Source of the DNA: Lelliottia wanjuensis
GTDB taxonomy: Bacteria > Pseudomonadota > Gammaproteobacteria > Enterobacterales > Enterobacteriaceae
Direction of reading: 5' to 3'
DNA: 64,000 nucleotides
Assembly (NCBI RefSeq): GCF_030238365.1
Contig: NZ_JASSOT010000062.1
Coordinates: 124,001-188,000 of the forward strand
The notes beneath the pieces are model-generated. The model was given only the letters and a program-made list of their open reading frames with translations. It did no database searches and had not been told where the DNA came from. Within the stretch, counting starts at the first letter, position 1, and every line of letters starts with the position of its first letter. Made by a program: the position numbers and the translations under genes. This document shows, piece by piece, positions 12,919-22,364 of this stretch.

Positions 12919-13524
12919 ATGGCAGAGAAATTTACCCAACATACGGGCCGGGTTGTCCCGCTGGATGCGGCGAACGTGGATACGGACGCCATCATTCCGA
13001 AACAGTTTTTGCAGAAAGTGACCCGCACCGGCTTCGGCGCACACCTGTTCAACGACTGGCGTTTTCTCGACGATCAGGGCCAGCAGCCGAATCCCGAGTT
13101 CGTTCTGAACTTCCCGGAATTTAAGGGCGCATCGATCCTGTTAGCGCGTGAAAACTTCGGCTGCGGTTCTTCCCGTGAACACGCGCCGTGGGCCCTGACC
13201 GACTACGGTTTTAAAGTGGTGATCGCCCCGAGCTTTGCCGACATCTTTTACGGCAACAGCTTCAACAACCAGCTGCTGCCGGTGACCCTGAGCGACGAAC
13301 AGGTCGATGAGCTGTTCGCGCTGGTAAAAGCCAATCCGGGCATTTCATTTGAAGTGGATCTGGAAGCCCAGGTGGTGAAAGCGGGTGATAAAACCTACAG
13401 CTTTAAAATCGATGATTTCCGCCGCCACTGCATGATTAACGGTCTGGACAGCATCGGTTTGACGCTTCAACACGAAGCGTCGATTGCGACCTACGAAAAC
13501 AAACAACCGGCATTTATGCGCTAA
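12919..13524 (+). CDS. leuD: LeuD, isopropylmalate isomerase small subunit
   Basis: Swivelling-domain partner of LeuC. The 201 residues match E. coli. The conserved [13 protein letters not shown] loop (about residues 74-86) that contributes to the active site is intact. Last gene of leuABCD; a strong bidirectional terminator follows directly. Confidence 0.98.
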   Translation: MAEKFTQHTGRVVPLDAANVDTDAIIPKQFLQKVTRTGFGAHLFNDWRFLDDQGQQPNPEFVLNFPEFKGASILLARENFGCGSSREHAPWALTDYGFKVVIAPSFADIFYGNSFNNQLLPVTLSDEQVDELFALVKANPGISFEVDLEAQVVKAGDKTYSFKIDDFRRHCMINGLDSIGLTLQHEASIATYENKQPAFMR

Positions 13525-13526
13525 CG

Positions 13527-13554
13527 AAAATGGCCCGCGAACGCGGGCCATTTT
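13527..13554. terminator. Bidirectional terminator between leuD and setA
   Basis: A perfect 13-bp inverted repeat (AAAATGGCCCGCG at 13527-13539 / CGCGGGCCATTTT at 13542-13554) lies just after the leuD stop, between convergent leuABCD and setA. T tracts on both strands suit termination from either side. Confidence 0.9.
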
Positions 13555-13570
13555 GTTGGGTTTGTAGCTT

Positions 13571-13604
13571 TGTAGGCCGGATAAGCGCAGCGCCATCCGG
13601 CAAA
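13571..13604. repeat. REP palindrome between leuD and setA
   Basis: A single REP unit (TGTAGGCCGGATAAGCGCAG then CGCCATCCGGCA) immediately downstream of setA. It matches the extragenic palindromes found after several other genes in this window and may stabilise the setA 3' end. Confidence 0.88.
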
Positions 13605-13605
13605 C

Positions 13606-14784
13606 TTATACATCTCGGACGCGCAACGTCAGCCCCAGCGTCACCAGCGAAATCCCCGCCATCACCCAGTACACCGCGAAGTGCCCGTAGCTTTGCGCCA
13701 GCGCTCCCTGAATCACCCCCGCCAGAATCACACCGGTCGAAATACTGTTGGTAAACAGCGTGGTCGCAGACCCCGCCCGTCCAGGCATCAGATCCTGGAA
13801 CCACAGCATGCCAATCCCGGCGACGATGCCGATAAAGATGGCGTTAAACAGCTGGAGCGCCAGCAGCGCCTCGCGGGAATGGAAAAGAATCAGCCCGAGG
13901 TAAAACAGCACGCCAGCCGCCACCGCGATCACCATCATCCGGCGCTTGCCAAAGCGTTTCACGTAAAAACCCGCGAGGATCATCGCCGGGATCTCCAGCC
14001 CTGCCGCAGTGCCCATCAAAATCCCGGCGAGCTTATCCGGCAGCCCCAGATCGCTGCTGATCCACAGCGGCATATCGATGATGTACATGGTGTTGCAGGT
14101 CCACATCAGCGTCGAGGCGATAAACAGCATGCGCACATTTTTGTTGTGCCAGCCGCTCACCTGAGTAACCGGCCTGTCCGCCGCCTGCTCCACCCTCGCA
14201 ACGGACGGCAGGACGAAGGCGATCAGCGCGAGGCTAATGGCAAAAATCCCCGCCGCGATGGAGAACATCATCGTAAAGCCATAATTCAGCGCCAGCATAA
14301 AGGCCAGCGGCGGGCCGATCACCCACGCCAGCGATAGCTGCGCACGCATCACAGAGCTGAACATCACCACTTCCCGCGCCGAGCTGTCCGCGTACTCGCG
14401 CGCCAGCGCAAAGAGCTGCGGCATGGCGGTATTGGCAAGTGACGCCAGCAGCACCCCGCAGGTGAGCAGCGTCAGATAGTGGCGGTTGAAAGCAAACAGC
14501 AGCGCGTTCCCGATCGCCATCGCACAGCAGAACAGGATTAATTTGCGGCGATCGCCCTGGCTGTCGGATCGTTTTGCCAGCCACAGGCTGACCAGGATCC
14601 CGGCAATGGCGTTGACCGTATAAAACAGGCCGACCCAGAAGGGCTGCGCTCCGACCTCGCGACTCAGGAACAGGCTCAGGGTCGGCGCCTGTAGCGCGCC
14701 CGCGACGCCCATCATAAAGGCCACCAGCATAAAAGCGGCATACACGCCGTTCAGGCGGCGGCCCATCGTCATCAACCAGAGCAT
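13606..14784 (-). CDS. setA: SetA, sugar efflux transporter
   Basis: Major-facilitator sugar exporter linked to the glucose-phosphate stress response. From the ATG at 14784 it has 392 residues, exactly the E. coli length (MLWLMTMGRRLNGVYAAFML); an upstream in-frame ATG at 14877 lies inside the SgrS sequence and is rejected. About twelve hydrophobic segments are visible, with the MFS loop LAKRSDSQGDRRK near residue 70. It lies just downstream of sgrS on the same strand, with which it is co-transcribed in E. coli. Confidence 0.95.
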   Translation of the reverse strand: MLWLMTMGRRLNGVYAAFMLVAFMMGVAGALQAPTLSLFLSREVGAQPFWVGLFYTVNAIAGILVSLWLAKRSDSQGDRRKLILFCCAMAIGNALLFAFNRHYLTLLTCGVLLASLANTAMPQLFALAREYADSSAREVVMFSSVMRAQLSLAWVIGPPLAFMLALNYGFTMMFSIAAGIFAISLALIAFVLPSVARVEQAADRPVTQVSGWHNKNVRMLFIASTLMWTCNTMYIIDMPLWISSDLGLPDKLAGILMGTAAGLEIPAMILAGFYVKRFGKRRMMVIAVAAGVLFYLGLILFHSREALLALQLFNAIFIGIVAGIGMLWFQDLMPGRAGSATTLFTNSISTGVILAGVIQGALAQSYGHFAVYWVMAGISLVTLGLTLRVRDV

Positions 14785-14832
14785 GCGCAGTTCCTTGTCA
14801 AAGAGGAGCGAAATCAGGAGGCAGTGTAAACG

Positions 14833-15078
14833 AAAAAAGCCAGCAAAAACATTTTGCTGGCGGGTGATAAGCACCAATACTCAGTCACACATGATCGAGG
14901 CAAGTCAGCGGGAAGAGGTCGGATTCGTAACATCCCACTGCATCAGATCTTCGAGCATTTTCAGGCGCTGTTCTGCGCACTGGCGGGCCAGCCAGGACAC
15001 TCCTTTTGTCGCTGAAAAGTACTGCTGATAAAACTGACGTGCGGTAGACCTCTTCATAATCACCTCCTCACTTCAACA
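14833..15078 (-). ncRNA. sgrS: SgrS, glucose-phosphate stress small RNA (5' end approximate)
   Basis: Dual-function Hfq-dependent RNA that base-pairs with ptsG mRNA. The minus strand contains the pairing region GTGTGACTGAGTATTGGTG (14890-14872), identical to E. coli, followed by CACC and a terminator stem GCCAGCAAAA/TTTTGCTGGC (14861-14839) ending in six T residues (14838-14833). The 5' part encodes SgrT. The 5' end is inferred from a possible -10 (AATACT near 15085-15090). It is divergent from its activator gene sgrR. Confidence 0.92.
14905..15057 (-). CDS. sgrT: SgrT, small inhibitor of the glucose PTS transporter
   Basis: Small protein encoded inside SgrS; in E. coli it inhibits PtsG (EIICB-Glc) activity. 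The frame gives 50 residues, MKRSTARQFYQQYFSATKGV at the start, then a C-terminal half containing RLKMLEDLMQWD that matches the E. coli RLTMLEGLMQWD core. E. coli SgrT (43 residues) begins at the codon aligned here with GCA, so initiation must use the upstream ATG, which is preceded by a near-perfect AGGAGGTGA ribosome binding site. Confidence 0.88.
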   Translation of the reverse strand: MKRSTARQFYQQYFSATKGVSWLARQCAEQRLKMLEDLMQWDVTNPTSSR

Positions 15079-15144
15079 GGAAGAAGTATTGGCTTATTAT
15101 GAGGAATAATAAATTGCTGATTTTTTGTCAGGAGTTCCCCTTTT

Positions 15145-16800
15145 ATGCCGTCTGGTCGTCTGCAACAACAATTCATCCGCCTCTGGCAGTGCTGCGAAGG
15201 CCAGTCAAAAGAGACCACGCTGAACGAGCTGGCCGAACTCCTGAACTGCTCGCGCCGCCATATGCGTACCCTGCTCAACACCATGCAGCAGCAGGGCTGG
15301 CTTAACTGGGAAGCCGAAGCCGGACGCGGAAAACGTTCGCGCTTAACCTTCCTCTACACCGGCCTGGCACTCCAGCAACAGCGCGCCGAGGACCTGCTGG
15401 AGCAGGATCGCATCGATCAGCTCGTGCAACTGGTCGGCGACAAAGCCGCCGTGCGCCAGATGCTGGTCTCTCATCTGGGCCGCAGTTTCCGCCAGGGGAA
15501 ACATATCCTGCGCGTGCTCTACTATCGTCCGATGAAAAACCTGCTGCCCGGCACGGCGTTACGCCGCTCCGAAACGCACATGGCGCGCCAGATCTTCAGC
15601 GGCCTGACGCGCATAAATGAGGAAAACGGGGAACTGGAAGCGGACATCGCGCACCACTGGCAGCAATTATCCCCCTTGCACTGGCGCTTTTTTTTGCGTC
15701 CCGGCATCCATTTTCATCATGGCCGCGAGCTGGAGATGGAAGACGTCATCGCCTCCCTGCAGCGCGCCCGCGAGCTGCCGCTCTACTCCCACATCACGCA
15801 GATTCACTCCCCTACCGCCTGGACGCTGGATATTGAGCTGTCCGAACCCGATCAGTGGCTGCCGTGGCTGATGGGCTACGTCCCGTCGATGATTTTGCCC
15901 CACGAATGGGGAACCATGCCGAATTTCGCCAGCCAGCCGGTCGGGACCGGCCCTTACGCGGTGATGCGCAACAACAGCAATCAGCTCAAAATCCGCGCCT
16001 TCGATGACTACTTTGGCTATCGCGCGTTGATTGACGAGGTGAATGTCTGGGTGCTGCCGGAGATCAGCGAAGAGTTCAGCCCCGGTCTGACGCTGGAAGG
16101 CCCGACCGACGGGGAAAAAGCCGTCGAAAGTCGCCTCGAAGAGGGCTGTTACTATCTGCTATTTGACTCCCGCACCCACCGGGGCGCGAGCCGCGAGGTG
16201 CGCCAGTGGGTCAGTCAGATTCTCGCGCCTGCCAATCTGATTTATCAGGCGGAAGATCAGCACCAGACTTACTGGTTCCCGGCCTACGGACTGCTGCCGC
16301 GCTGGCACCACGCCCGCCCAGGGCGGTGCGAAAAGCCCGCCGGGCTGGAATCCATTACCCTGACCTATTACCGCGAGCACGTTGAGCACCGGTTTATCGC
16401 CCGCATCATGAGCAAACTGCTGGCGGCAGAAGGCGTGACGCTGGAGATTCAGGAGGTGGAATACGATGAATGGCATCGCGGCGAAGCGGTGAGCGATATC
16501 TGGCTCAACAGCGCGAACTTCACCCTGCCGCTCGATTTCTCGTTATTCTCGCATCTGTATGAGATCCCGCTGATCCAGCACTGCATCGCCCGGGACTGGC
16601 AGCAGGACGCCGCCCAGTGGCGAGCGGGCGATATGAATCTGGCGGTCTGGTGCCAGCAGCTGCTCTCCCAGCAGGCGATGGTGCCGCTGATCCACCACTG
16701 GCTGATGATTCAGGGACAGCGCAGTATGCGCGGCCTGCGCATGAACACCCTGGGCTGGTTTGACTTTAAATCGGCCTGGTTTGCGCCGCCGGAGCCATAA
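15145..16800 (+). CDS. sgrR: SgrR, transcriptional activator of sgrS
   Basis: Activates sgrS when sugar phosphates accumulate. The 551 residues match E. coli. An N-terminal winged helix-turn-helix (about residues 1-110, [20 protein letters not shown]) is followed by a solute-binding-protein type 5 domain (about 165-540; [20 protein letters not shown]) that probably senses a small molecule. It is divergent from sgrS with only about 65 bases between the inferred transcript ends, and precedes the thi riboswitch. Confidence 0.96.
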   Translation: MPSGRLQQQFIRLWQCCEGQSKETTLNELAELLNCSRRHMRTLLNTMQQQGWLNWEAEAGRGKRSRLTFLYTGLALQQQRAEDLLEQDRIDQLVQLVGDKAAVRQMLVSHLGRSFRQGKHILRVLYYRPMKNLLPGTALRRSETHMARQIFSGLTRINEENGELEADIAHHWQQLSPLHWRFFLRPGIHFHHGRELEMEDVIASLQRARELPLYSHITQIHSPTAWTLDIELSEPDQWLPWLMGYVPSMILPHEWGTMPNFASQPVGTGPYAVMRNNSNQLKIRAFDDYFGYRALIDEVNVWVLPEISEEFSPGLTLEGPTDGEKAVESRLEEGCYYLLFDSRTHRGASREVRQWVSQILAPANLIYQAEDQHQTYWFPAYGLLPRWHHARPGRCEKPAGLESITLTYYREHVEHRFIARIMSKLLAAEGVTLEIQEVEYDEWHRGEAVSDIWLNSANFTLPLDFSLFSHLYEIPLIQHCIARDWQQDAAQWRAGDMNLAVWCQQLLSQQAMVPLIHHWLMIQGQRSMRGLRMNTLGWFDFKSAWFAPPEP

Positions 16801-16826
16801 CACTTTCGTAATATTCACCAAATCAT

Positions 16827-16832
16827 TACAAT
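16827..16832 (+). promoter_or_regulatory. -10-like element ahead of the thiB riboswitch
   Basis: TACAAT at 16827-16832 is placed so that transcription would start about 7 bases later, at the 5' side of the TPP riboswitch. No good -35 is visible at 17-18 bases (TTTCGT/CTTTCG), so the promoter is weak or my placement is imperfect. Confidence 0.45.
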
Positions 16833-16837
16833 ACCGC

Positions 16838-16926
16838 CGTTCTCAACGGGGTGCTGCATCGATGATGTGCGCTGAGATAATACCCGTCGAACCTGATCCG
16901 GATAACGCCGGCGAAGGGATTTGAGG
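16838..16926 (+). promoter_or_regulatory. TPP riboswitch (THI element) of thiBPQ
   Basis: The conserved THI-box core is present: CTCAACGGGGTGC (16842-16854), GCTGAGATAATACCCG (16871-16886) and CCTGATCCGGATAACGCCGG then CGAAGGGATTTGAG (16892-16925). CTCAA at 16842-16846 and TTGAG at 16921-16925 close the P1 stem. It would bind thiamine pyrophosphate and repress the thiamine transporter operon. The downstream 40 bases form a likely translational expression platform. Confidence 0.95.
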
Positions 16927-16941
16927 CTGTCGCTCAAAATC

Positions 16942-16969
16942 CTTTGCCACTCAACTTTGAGGTGCAAAG
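16942..16969 (+). promoter_or_regulatory. Possible SD-sequestering hairpin of the thiB riboswitch
   Basis: CTTTGC (16942-16947) can pair with GCAAAG (16964-16969) and CTCA (16950-16953) with TGAG (16958-16961), enclosing the GAGGTG ribosome binding site and the first base of the thiB GTG. Upstream CTCAA (16933-16937) can pair either with TTGAG of P1 (16921-16925) or with TTGAG of the SD (16957-16961). The structure is inferred by eye. Confidence 0.6.
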
Positions 16970-17952
16970 TGTTAAAAAAAGTTCTCCCCCTGCTGGCGCT
17001 CTTCGCGCTGCCTGCTTTTGCCAAACCCGTTTTGACGGTCTACACCTACGACTCCTTTGCCGCCGACTGGGGCCCTGGCCCGGTGGTCAAAAAAGCCTTT
17101 GAAGCCGATTGCAACTGCGAGCTGAAATTCGTGGCGCTGGAAGATGGCGTTTCCCTGCTTAACCGTCTGCGGATGGAAGGCAAGAACAGCAAAGCCGACG
17201 TAGTGCTGGGTCTCGACAACAATCTGCTGGAAGCGGCCTCGCAAACCAAACTGTTCGCCAAAAGCGGTGTCGCCGCCGATGCGGTCAGCGTGCCGGGCGG
17301 CTGGAAAAACGATACCTTCGTGCCCTTCGATTACGGCTACTTCGCCTTTGTTTACGACAAAAACAAGCTGAAAAACCCGCCGAAAAGCCTGAAAGAACTG
17401 GTCGAAAGCGACCAGAAATGGCGCGTGATTTATCAGGACCCGCGCACCAGCACGCCGGGCCTGGGACTGCTGCTGTGGATGCAAAAAGTGTACGGCGATA
17501 AAGCGCCGGAAGCCTGGCAAAAACTGGCGGCCAAAACCGTCACCGTCACTAAAGGCTGGAGCGAAGCCTACGGCCTGTTCCTGAAAGGTGAAAGCGATCT
17601 GGTCCTGAGCTACACCACCTCTCCGGCCTATCACATCATCGAAGAGAAGAAAGATAACTACGCCGCCGCGAACTTCGCCGAAGGTCACTATCTGCAGGTG
17701 GAAGTCGCCGCGCGTACCGCCGCCAGCAAACAGCCGGAACTGGCAGAAAAGTTCCTGAAATTTATGGTCTCTCCTGCGTTCCAGAATGCGATCCCGACCG
17801 GCAACTGGATGTACCCGGTGACGGACGTGACGCTGCCCGCCGGCTTTGACCAGCTGAGCAAACCGCAAACCACGCTCGAGTTTACCCCGCAGCAGGTTTC
17901 CACTCAGCGCGCCGCCTGGATCAGTGAATGGCAACGCGCCGTCAGCCGCTAA
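16969..17952 (+). CDS. thiB: ThiB (TbpA), periplasmic thiamine-binding protein
   Basis: Binds thiamine, TMP and TPP for the ThiBPQ ABC importer. I start at the GTG at 16969, giving 327 residues, equal to E. coli; it is preceded by GAGGTG. A Sec signal peptide (MLKKVLPLLALFALPAFA) ends before KPVLTVYTYDSFAADWGPGP, the conserved mature start. No ATG lies between the riboswitch and this point in frame. The 3' end overlaps thiP by 25 bases. Confidence 0.96.
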   Translation: MLKKVLPLLALFALPAFAKPVLTVYTYDSFAADWGPGPVVKKAFEADCNCELKFVALEDGVSLLNRLRMEGKNSKADVVLGLDNNLLEAASQTKLFAKSGVAADAVSVPGGWKNDTFVPFDYGYFAFVYDKNKLKNPPKSLKELVESDQKWRVIYQDPRTSTPGLGLLLWMQKVYGDKAPEAWQKLAAKTVTVTKGWSEAYGLFLKGESDLVLSYTTSPAYHIIEEKKDNYAAANFAEGHYLQVEVAARTAASKQPELAEKFLKFMVSPAFQNAIPTGNWMYPVTDVTLPAGFDQLSKPQTTLEFTPQQVSTQRAAWISEWQRAVSR

Positions 17953-19538
17953 TTCCCGGCTGGCTGATCCCCGGGCTGACTGCCGCCACACTGATGGTGG
18001 TGGTGAGCCTGGGGGCTTTTCTTGCCCTGTGGCTGAACGCACCGGAAAGCGACATCGCCGCGCTGTGGCACGATAGCTATCTCTGGCACGTGGTGCGGTT
18101 CTCCTTCTGGCAGGCATTTCTCTCTGCCCTGCTTTCTGTGGTTCCGGCGATCTTTTTAGCGCGGGCCCTGTACCGCCGCCGCTTCCCCGGCAGGCAAGCC
18201 CTGCTGCGCCTGTGCGCGATGACCTTAATTCTGCCCGTGCTGGTCGCCGTCTTCGGTATTCTGAGCGTGTACGGACGCCAGGGGTGGATCGCCACGCTGT
18301 TGAATGCCTTCGGGCTGGAGTGGACTTTCTCCCCTTACGGCCTGCAGGGCATTTTACTCGCTCACGTGTTCTTCAATATGCCGATGGCGACGCGTCTGTT
18401 CCTGCAAGCGCTGGAAAACATTCCCGGCGAGCAGCGCCAGCTGGCAGCCCAGCTCGGGATGCGCGGTTTTGCCTTCTTCCGCTTTGTCGAGTGGCCGTGG
18501 CTGCGTCGGCAGATCCCGCCCGTCGCGGCACTGATTTTTATGCTCTGCTTCGCCAGCTTTGCCACCGTGCTGTCGCTTGGCGGCGGGCCGCAGGCTACCA
18601 CTATTGAGCTGGCGATCTATCAGGCGCTGAGCTTTGACTACGATCCGGGCCGCGCGGCGGTGCTGGCAATGATTCAGATGTTCTGCTGTCTGGGGCTGGT
18701 GCTGCTCAGTCAGCGCCTCAGCAAGGCGATTGCCGTCGGTAGCCATCAGGTGAACGGCTGGCGCGACCCGCAGGACAGCCTGCGCAGTCGTCTGAGCGAT
18801 CTCCTGCTGATTGCCCTCGCGCTGCTGTTATTACTTCCGCCACTATTGGCGGTGGTGGTGGATGGGCTCAATCTGAATCTGTTTTCCGTGCTGCAACAGC
18901 CGGTGCTGTGGCAGGCGCTGTGGACGTCACTGCGTATCGCTATCGGGGCCGGATTGCTGTGCGTTCTCCTGACCATGATGCTGCTGTGGAGCAGCCGTGA
19001 GCTCTACGCCCGCCAGTCGCGCATCGCCGGACAGGCGCTGGAGTTGAGCGGAATGTTGATTCTGGCGATGCCGGGGATCGTGCTGGCGACCGGGTTCTTT
19101 TTGCTGTTTAACAGTACCATCGGCTTACCTGAGCACGCCGACGGGATCGTGATTTTCACCAACGCGCTAATGGCGATCCCCTACGCCCTGAAAGTGCTGG
19201 AAAACCCGATGCGCGATCTCAGCGCCCGCTACACGCTGCTGTGCCAGTCGCTGGGGATGCGCGGCTGGCAGCGGTTGAAAGTGGTGGAGCTGCGCGCCCT
19301 GAAACGCCCGCTGGCACAGGCGCTGGCATTTGCCAGCGTGCTGTCGATTGGCGATTTCGGCGTGGTGGCGCTGTTTGGCAACGACGATTTCCGCACCCTG
19401 CCGTTCTGGCTGTATCAGCAGATTGGCTCGTATCGCAGTCAGGATGGTGCGGTCACCGCTCTGCTCCTGCTGCTGCTCTGTTTTACCCTCTTCACCGTTA
19501 TCGAAAAACTTCCGGGGCGCGATGCTAAAACTGACTGA
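17928..19538 (+). CDS. thiP: ThiP, thiamine ABC transporter permease
   Basis: Inner-membrane permease of the thiamine/TPP importer. The 536 residues match E. coli. It is a fused double permease: two copies of the binding-protein-dependent transport domain, each with about six membrane segments and an EAA-like loop (for example [20 protein letters not shown] near residue 180, and [20 protein letters not shown] near 440). The start lies within thiB and the end overlaps thiQ by 17 bases. Confidence 0.97.
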   Translation: MATRRQPLIPGWLIPGLTAATLMVVVSLGAFLALWLNAPESDIAALWHDSYLWHVVRFSFWQAFLSALLSVVPAIFLARALYRRRFPGRQALLRLCAMTLILPVLVAVFGILSVYGRQGWIATLLNAFGLEWTFSPYGLQGILLAHVFFNMPMATRLFLQALENIPGEQRQLAAQLGMRGFAFFRFVEWPWLRRQIPPVAALIFMLCFASFATVLSLGGGPQATTIELAIYQALSFDYDPGRAAVLAMIQMFCCLGLVLLSQRLSKAIAVGSHQVNGWRDPQDSLRSRLSDLLLIALALLLLLPPLLAVVVDGLNLNLFSVLQQPVLWQALWTSLRIAIGAGLLCVLLTMMLLWSSRELYARQSRIAGQALELSGMLILAMPGIVLATGFFLLFNSTIGLPEHADGIVIFTNALMAIPYALKVLENPMRDLSARYTLLCQSLGMRGWQRLKVVELRALKRPLAQALAFASVLSIGDFGVVALFGNDDFRTLPFWLYQQIGSYRSQDGAVTALLLLLLCFTLFTVIEKLPGRDAKTD

Positions 19539-20223
19539 TGTAACCTGGCTTTATCAGCACCTGCCGATGCGTTTTACGCTCTCCGTCGAGCGCGGGGAGA
19601 TGATGGCGATCCTCGGCCCGAGCGGCGCGGGGAAAAGCACGCTGCTCAATTTGATTGCCGGTTTTCTGCCTCCGGCGCGCGGGGAGATGGTGATTGACGG
19701 GCAGAACCACACCCACACGCCGCCGTCCCAGCGGCCGGTGTCGATGCTGTTTCAGGAAAACAACCTGTTTACCCATCTGACGGTGCGCCAGAATATTGGG
19801 CTGGGGATGGACCCCGGTCTCAAACTGTCGGCGGCTCAGCGTGAAAAACTGGAATCTATCGCGCAGCAGATGGGGCTGAATGAATTTCTCGACCGCCTGC
19901 CGGGCGAGCTCTCTGGCGGGCAGCGTCAGCGCGTGGCCCTTGCGCGCTGTCTGGTGCGCGAACAGCCAATCTTACTCCTCGACGAACCTTTCTCCGCCCT
20001 CGACCCGGCCCTGCGCCAGGAGATGTTGCTGCTGGTGAAAGAGGTGTGCCAGCAGAAGAACCTGACCATGTTAATGGTGTCCCACAGCATAGAAGACGCC
20101 GCGCGGATCGCAGCGCGTTCAGTGGTGATCGCCGACGGACGAATTGCGTGGGATGGGGAGACTCAGGAGCTGGTAAGCGGTAAGGCGAGTGCCTCCGCGT
20201 TGTTGGGGATCGTGCCGCTGTAA
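19522..20223 (+). CDS. thiQ: ThiQ, thiamine ABC transporter ATPase
   Basis: Cytoplasmic ATPase of ThiBPQ. From the ATG at 19522 ([18 protein letters not shown]) it has 233 residues, about the E. coli length; an earlier in-frame ATG at 19330 is inside thiP. Walker [10 protein letters not shown] (about residues 32-40), signature [13 protein letters not shown] (about 128-140) and Walker [13 protein letters not shown] (about 149-160) are intact. Last gene of the riboswitch-controlled operon. Confidence 0.97.
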   Translation: MLKLTDVTWLYQHLPMRFTLSVERGEMMAILGPSGAGKSTLLNLIAGFLPPARGEMVIDGQNHTHTPPSQRPVSMLFQENNLFTHLTVRQNIGLGMDPGLKLSAAQREKLESIAQQMGLNEFLDRLPGELSGGQRQRVALARCLVREQPILLLDEPFSALDPALRQEMLLLVKEVCQQKNLTMLMVSHSIEDAARIAARSVVIADGRIAWDGETQELVSGKASASALLGIVPL

Positions 20224-20226
20224 AAA

Positions 20227-20261
20227 AGCCGGGTGGCGGCTGCGCCTTACCCGGCCTACGG
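20227..20261. repeat. REP palindrome between thiQ and yabI
   Basis: One REP unit (GCCGGGTGGCGGCTGCGCCT then TACCCGGCCTACG) in the gap between convergent thiQ and yabI. A second, degenerate half (CTGTAGGCCCGCAATAAA) follows at 20270-20288. Confidence 0.85.
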
Positions 20262-20288
20262 TTCGAGCCGCTGTAGGCCCGCAATAAA

Positions 20289-21056
20289 CTACCGGCTTAC
20301 CACCTTCAACAAAATCTCGCCATACACCGGCATCAATGGATGACGAATCAACGCCACCAGCGCTACCACGGCGATCCCGAGCGTTAAGGGCGCGAGCATC
20401 ATCAGGCGCCCACGCGGCAGATAGTGGGTCAGACGATCCGTCCCCGCTTTCGCACTGCGCCATAATCTCCAGCACAACCAAAACGCGACCCACAGCAGCA
20501 GCGCGGTCCCTAACAGCAGCCATTTAAAATGACCGCTTTGCGCATCGGCGGGGATATCAATCGCCGCACCGGCCAGAATGCCCGGCAGGAAGTAAACTGG
20601 CGGCCAGAGAAGGCAGCCAATGATGTTCGGCAGCAGAAACTTTGCGACGGGCAGGTCCAGCATCCCGGCAACCATCGGCACAATCGGGCGCGTCGGCCCA
20701 ATGAATCGCCCAATCAGAATGGTAAACATGCTGTGCTGATGCAGGGCATGCTCGGTTTTATCGAGCAACGCTTTGTTCTTTTTCATGAACGACCAGCGAT
20801 GCAGCGGCTTTTTGAAGCGCCAGCCGAGCCAGAAAGAGATCCAGTCCCCCAGCAAACAGCCCACGATACCGGCCATCCATGCCTGCCAGAAGTTCACCTC
20901 GCCGCTGCCGATCAGCGCCCCGAGGCCCGCCATCATCACCGTTCCGGGTAATATCAGCCCGACCAGCGCCAGCGATTCAAGAAAGGCGACCAGCGCGACG
21001 GCAATCAGCGAATAGGCGACGGACTGCGTAATAAAATGTTCCAGCAATGCCTGCAT
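20289..21056 (-). CDS. yabI: YabI, DedA-family inner membrane protein
   Basis: Member of the DedA superfamily of membrane proteins, implicated in lipid-carrier (undecaprenyl phosphate) flipping and envelope homeostasis; the substrate of YabI itself is not settled. The 255 residues match the E. coli homologue. Visible are the conserved FLESLALVGLILPGTV re-entrant segment near residue 25, GDWISFWLG (about 70), and the GRFIGPTRPIVPMVAG motif (about 116-131) with the DedA arginines. Convergent with thiQ, upstream of araC. Confidence 0.93.
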   Translation of the reverse strand: MQALLEHFITQSVAYSLIAVALVAFLESLALVGLILPGTVMMAGLGALIGSGEVNFWQAWMAGIVGCLLGDWISFWLGWRFKKPLHRWSFMKKNKALLDKTEHALHQHSMFTILIGRFIGPTRPIVPMVAGMLDLPVAKFLLPNIIGCLLWPPVYFLPGILAGAAIDIPADAQSGHFKWLLLGTALLLWVAFWLCWRLWRSAKAGTDRLTHYLPRGRLMMLAPLTLGIAVVALVALIRHPLMPVYGEILLKVVSR

Positions 21057-21184
21057 AACGTTTCCGGTCAGATAACAGAGCAGGGATTCTGCGAAGTGCT
21101 TCCTGCCGCGTCAAGACAACAATTGTCTGAATAGTTTACCGGGTGCCGCCAGACTTCACCTGTTTGTTTAGTTTTATTTACGTT

Positions 21185-22027
21185 TTATTCACACCCCGCG
21201 CGGAATTCGCTGGGGCTGGCGCCAGTACATTTCTTAAAGACGCGGGAAAAATAGAGCTGATCTTCAAAGCCGACATTACGCCCGACGGTGGCAATCGGCA
21301 TGCGCGTGGTGCTGAGCAGCAGTTTGGCCTGGCTGATGCGCTGATCCTCGCGCCAGCTCAGGACGCTCACGCCCAGCTGCTGGCGGAAGAGATGCGACAG
21401 GCGCGACGGCGACAGACAAACGTGCTGGGCGACCCCCGCGATATCAAACTGGCTGTCCGCCAGATGATCGCTGATGTACTGACAGGCATCGCGCACGCGG
21501 TTATCCAGCGGCGGATTGAGCGACGCGTTGATCGCCTCCATGCGCCGCAGCAGCAGCTGTTCCAGCAGATTAATCGCCAGCAGTTCGGCGTAGCGCCCAC
21601 CCGCCTGGGCTTCAATAATTTGCGCAAACAGCTCGCGGAACTGCGCCTGATGCGCTTCGTCGGGGCGATAAAAACCGGTGTGTGCAAAGATCGCCGGCCA
21701 GGCCAGCCACTCCTGCCAGTAGGCGCGCGGGCGGAAGTAGACCCACTGGTGATACCACTCTTTCGCGTCCGGATGGCGTCCGTAGTGGTGAATCTCTCCC
21801 GGCGGGAACAGCAAAATATCCCCCGGACGACAGACAAACTGCCGATCGTGATTTTTGATGATCCCTTCGCCGCGCACGGTGATATTCAGGATATACCCTT
21901 TCATCCCCAGCGGACGATCGACGAAAAAGTCGAGGTAGCCGTCGGCTTCAATGGGAGTCAAACCCGCCACCAGATGGGCGTTGAAGGAGTAGCCCGGCAA
22001 CAGGGGATCGTTTTGTATTTCGGCCAT
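21185..22027 (-). CDS. araC: AraC, arabinose-responsive regulator
   Basis: Activates araBAD with L-arabinose and represses without it by DNA looping. From the ATG at 22027 ([20 protein letters not shown]) it has 280 residues; in-frame codons upstream to 22114 are not family sequence. The N-terminal arabinose-binding cupin and dimerisation helix precede two helix-turn-helix motifs ([20 protein letters not shown] and [20 protein letters not shown]). It ends at SEFRAGCE, about eleven residues shorter than E. coli K-12 AraC. Confidence 0.96.
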   Translation of the reverse strand: MAEIQNDPLLPGYSFNAHLVAGLTPIEADGYLDFFVDRPLGMKGYILNITVRGEGIIKNHDRQFVCRPGDILLFPPGEIHHYGRHPDAKEWYHQWVYFRPRAYWQEWLAWPAIFAHTGFYRPDEAHQAQFRELFAQIIEAQAGGRYAELLAINLLEQLLLRRMEAINASLNPPLDNRVRDACQYISDHLADSQFDIAGVAQHVCLSPSRLSHLFRQQLGVSVLSWREDQRISQAKLLLSTTRMPIATVGRNVGFEDQLYFSRVFKKCTGASPSEFRAGCE

Positions 22028-22201
22028 AAACAGGTGACTCCCGACGGTCAATAAGGAAACAAATTGTCCATATCGATAAAAGCCGTATAAAAACGGGTCG
22101 TTAAAAGATCCCAATCACCTGCCCGCTCTTTTAATTCCGCTTTGCCTCAGCCTTTACCCCAGATTTTTCCGCGACATCATGTCAATCAGCGGTAACAAAA
22201 G

Positions 22202-22257
22202 TGTCTATAACTGCGGCAGAAATGTCCACATTGAATATTTGCACGGCGTCACACTTT
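22202..22257. promoter_or_regulatory. araO1 operator and CRP site
   Basis: The stretch from TGTCTATAACTGCGGCAGAA (22202 on) through AATGTCCACATTGAA matches E. coli araO1, and ATTTGCACGGCGTCACACTT (22237-22256) matches the CRP site between araO1 and araI. It separates the araC and araBAD promoters. Boundaries follow similarity to the E. coli control region from memory. Confidence 0.8.
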
Positions 22258-22266
22258 CCACCTCAA

Positions 22267-22330
22267 CAGCAATTTAATCCATAAGATTAGCGGATCCTGC
22301 CTGACGATTTTCGCCCCCAATCTCTAATGT
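22267..22330 (+). promoter_or_regulatory. araI1-araI2 half-sites and pBAD promoter
   Basis: araI1 CAGCAATTTAATCCATA (22267-22283) and araI2 TAGCGGATCCTGCCTGA (22288-22304) are 21 bp apart, the spacing of tandem AraC half-sites. araI2 overlaps the -35 (CTGACG, 22301-22306), and TAATGT (22325-22330) is the -10. AraC bound at I1-I2 would recruit polymerase. The araB ATG follows 34 bases later. Confidence 0.88.
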
Positions 22331-22364
22331 TGATCCATACCCGTTTTTTGATGGAGCAATATAA

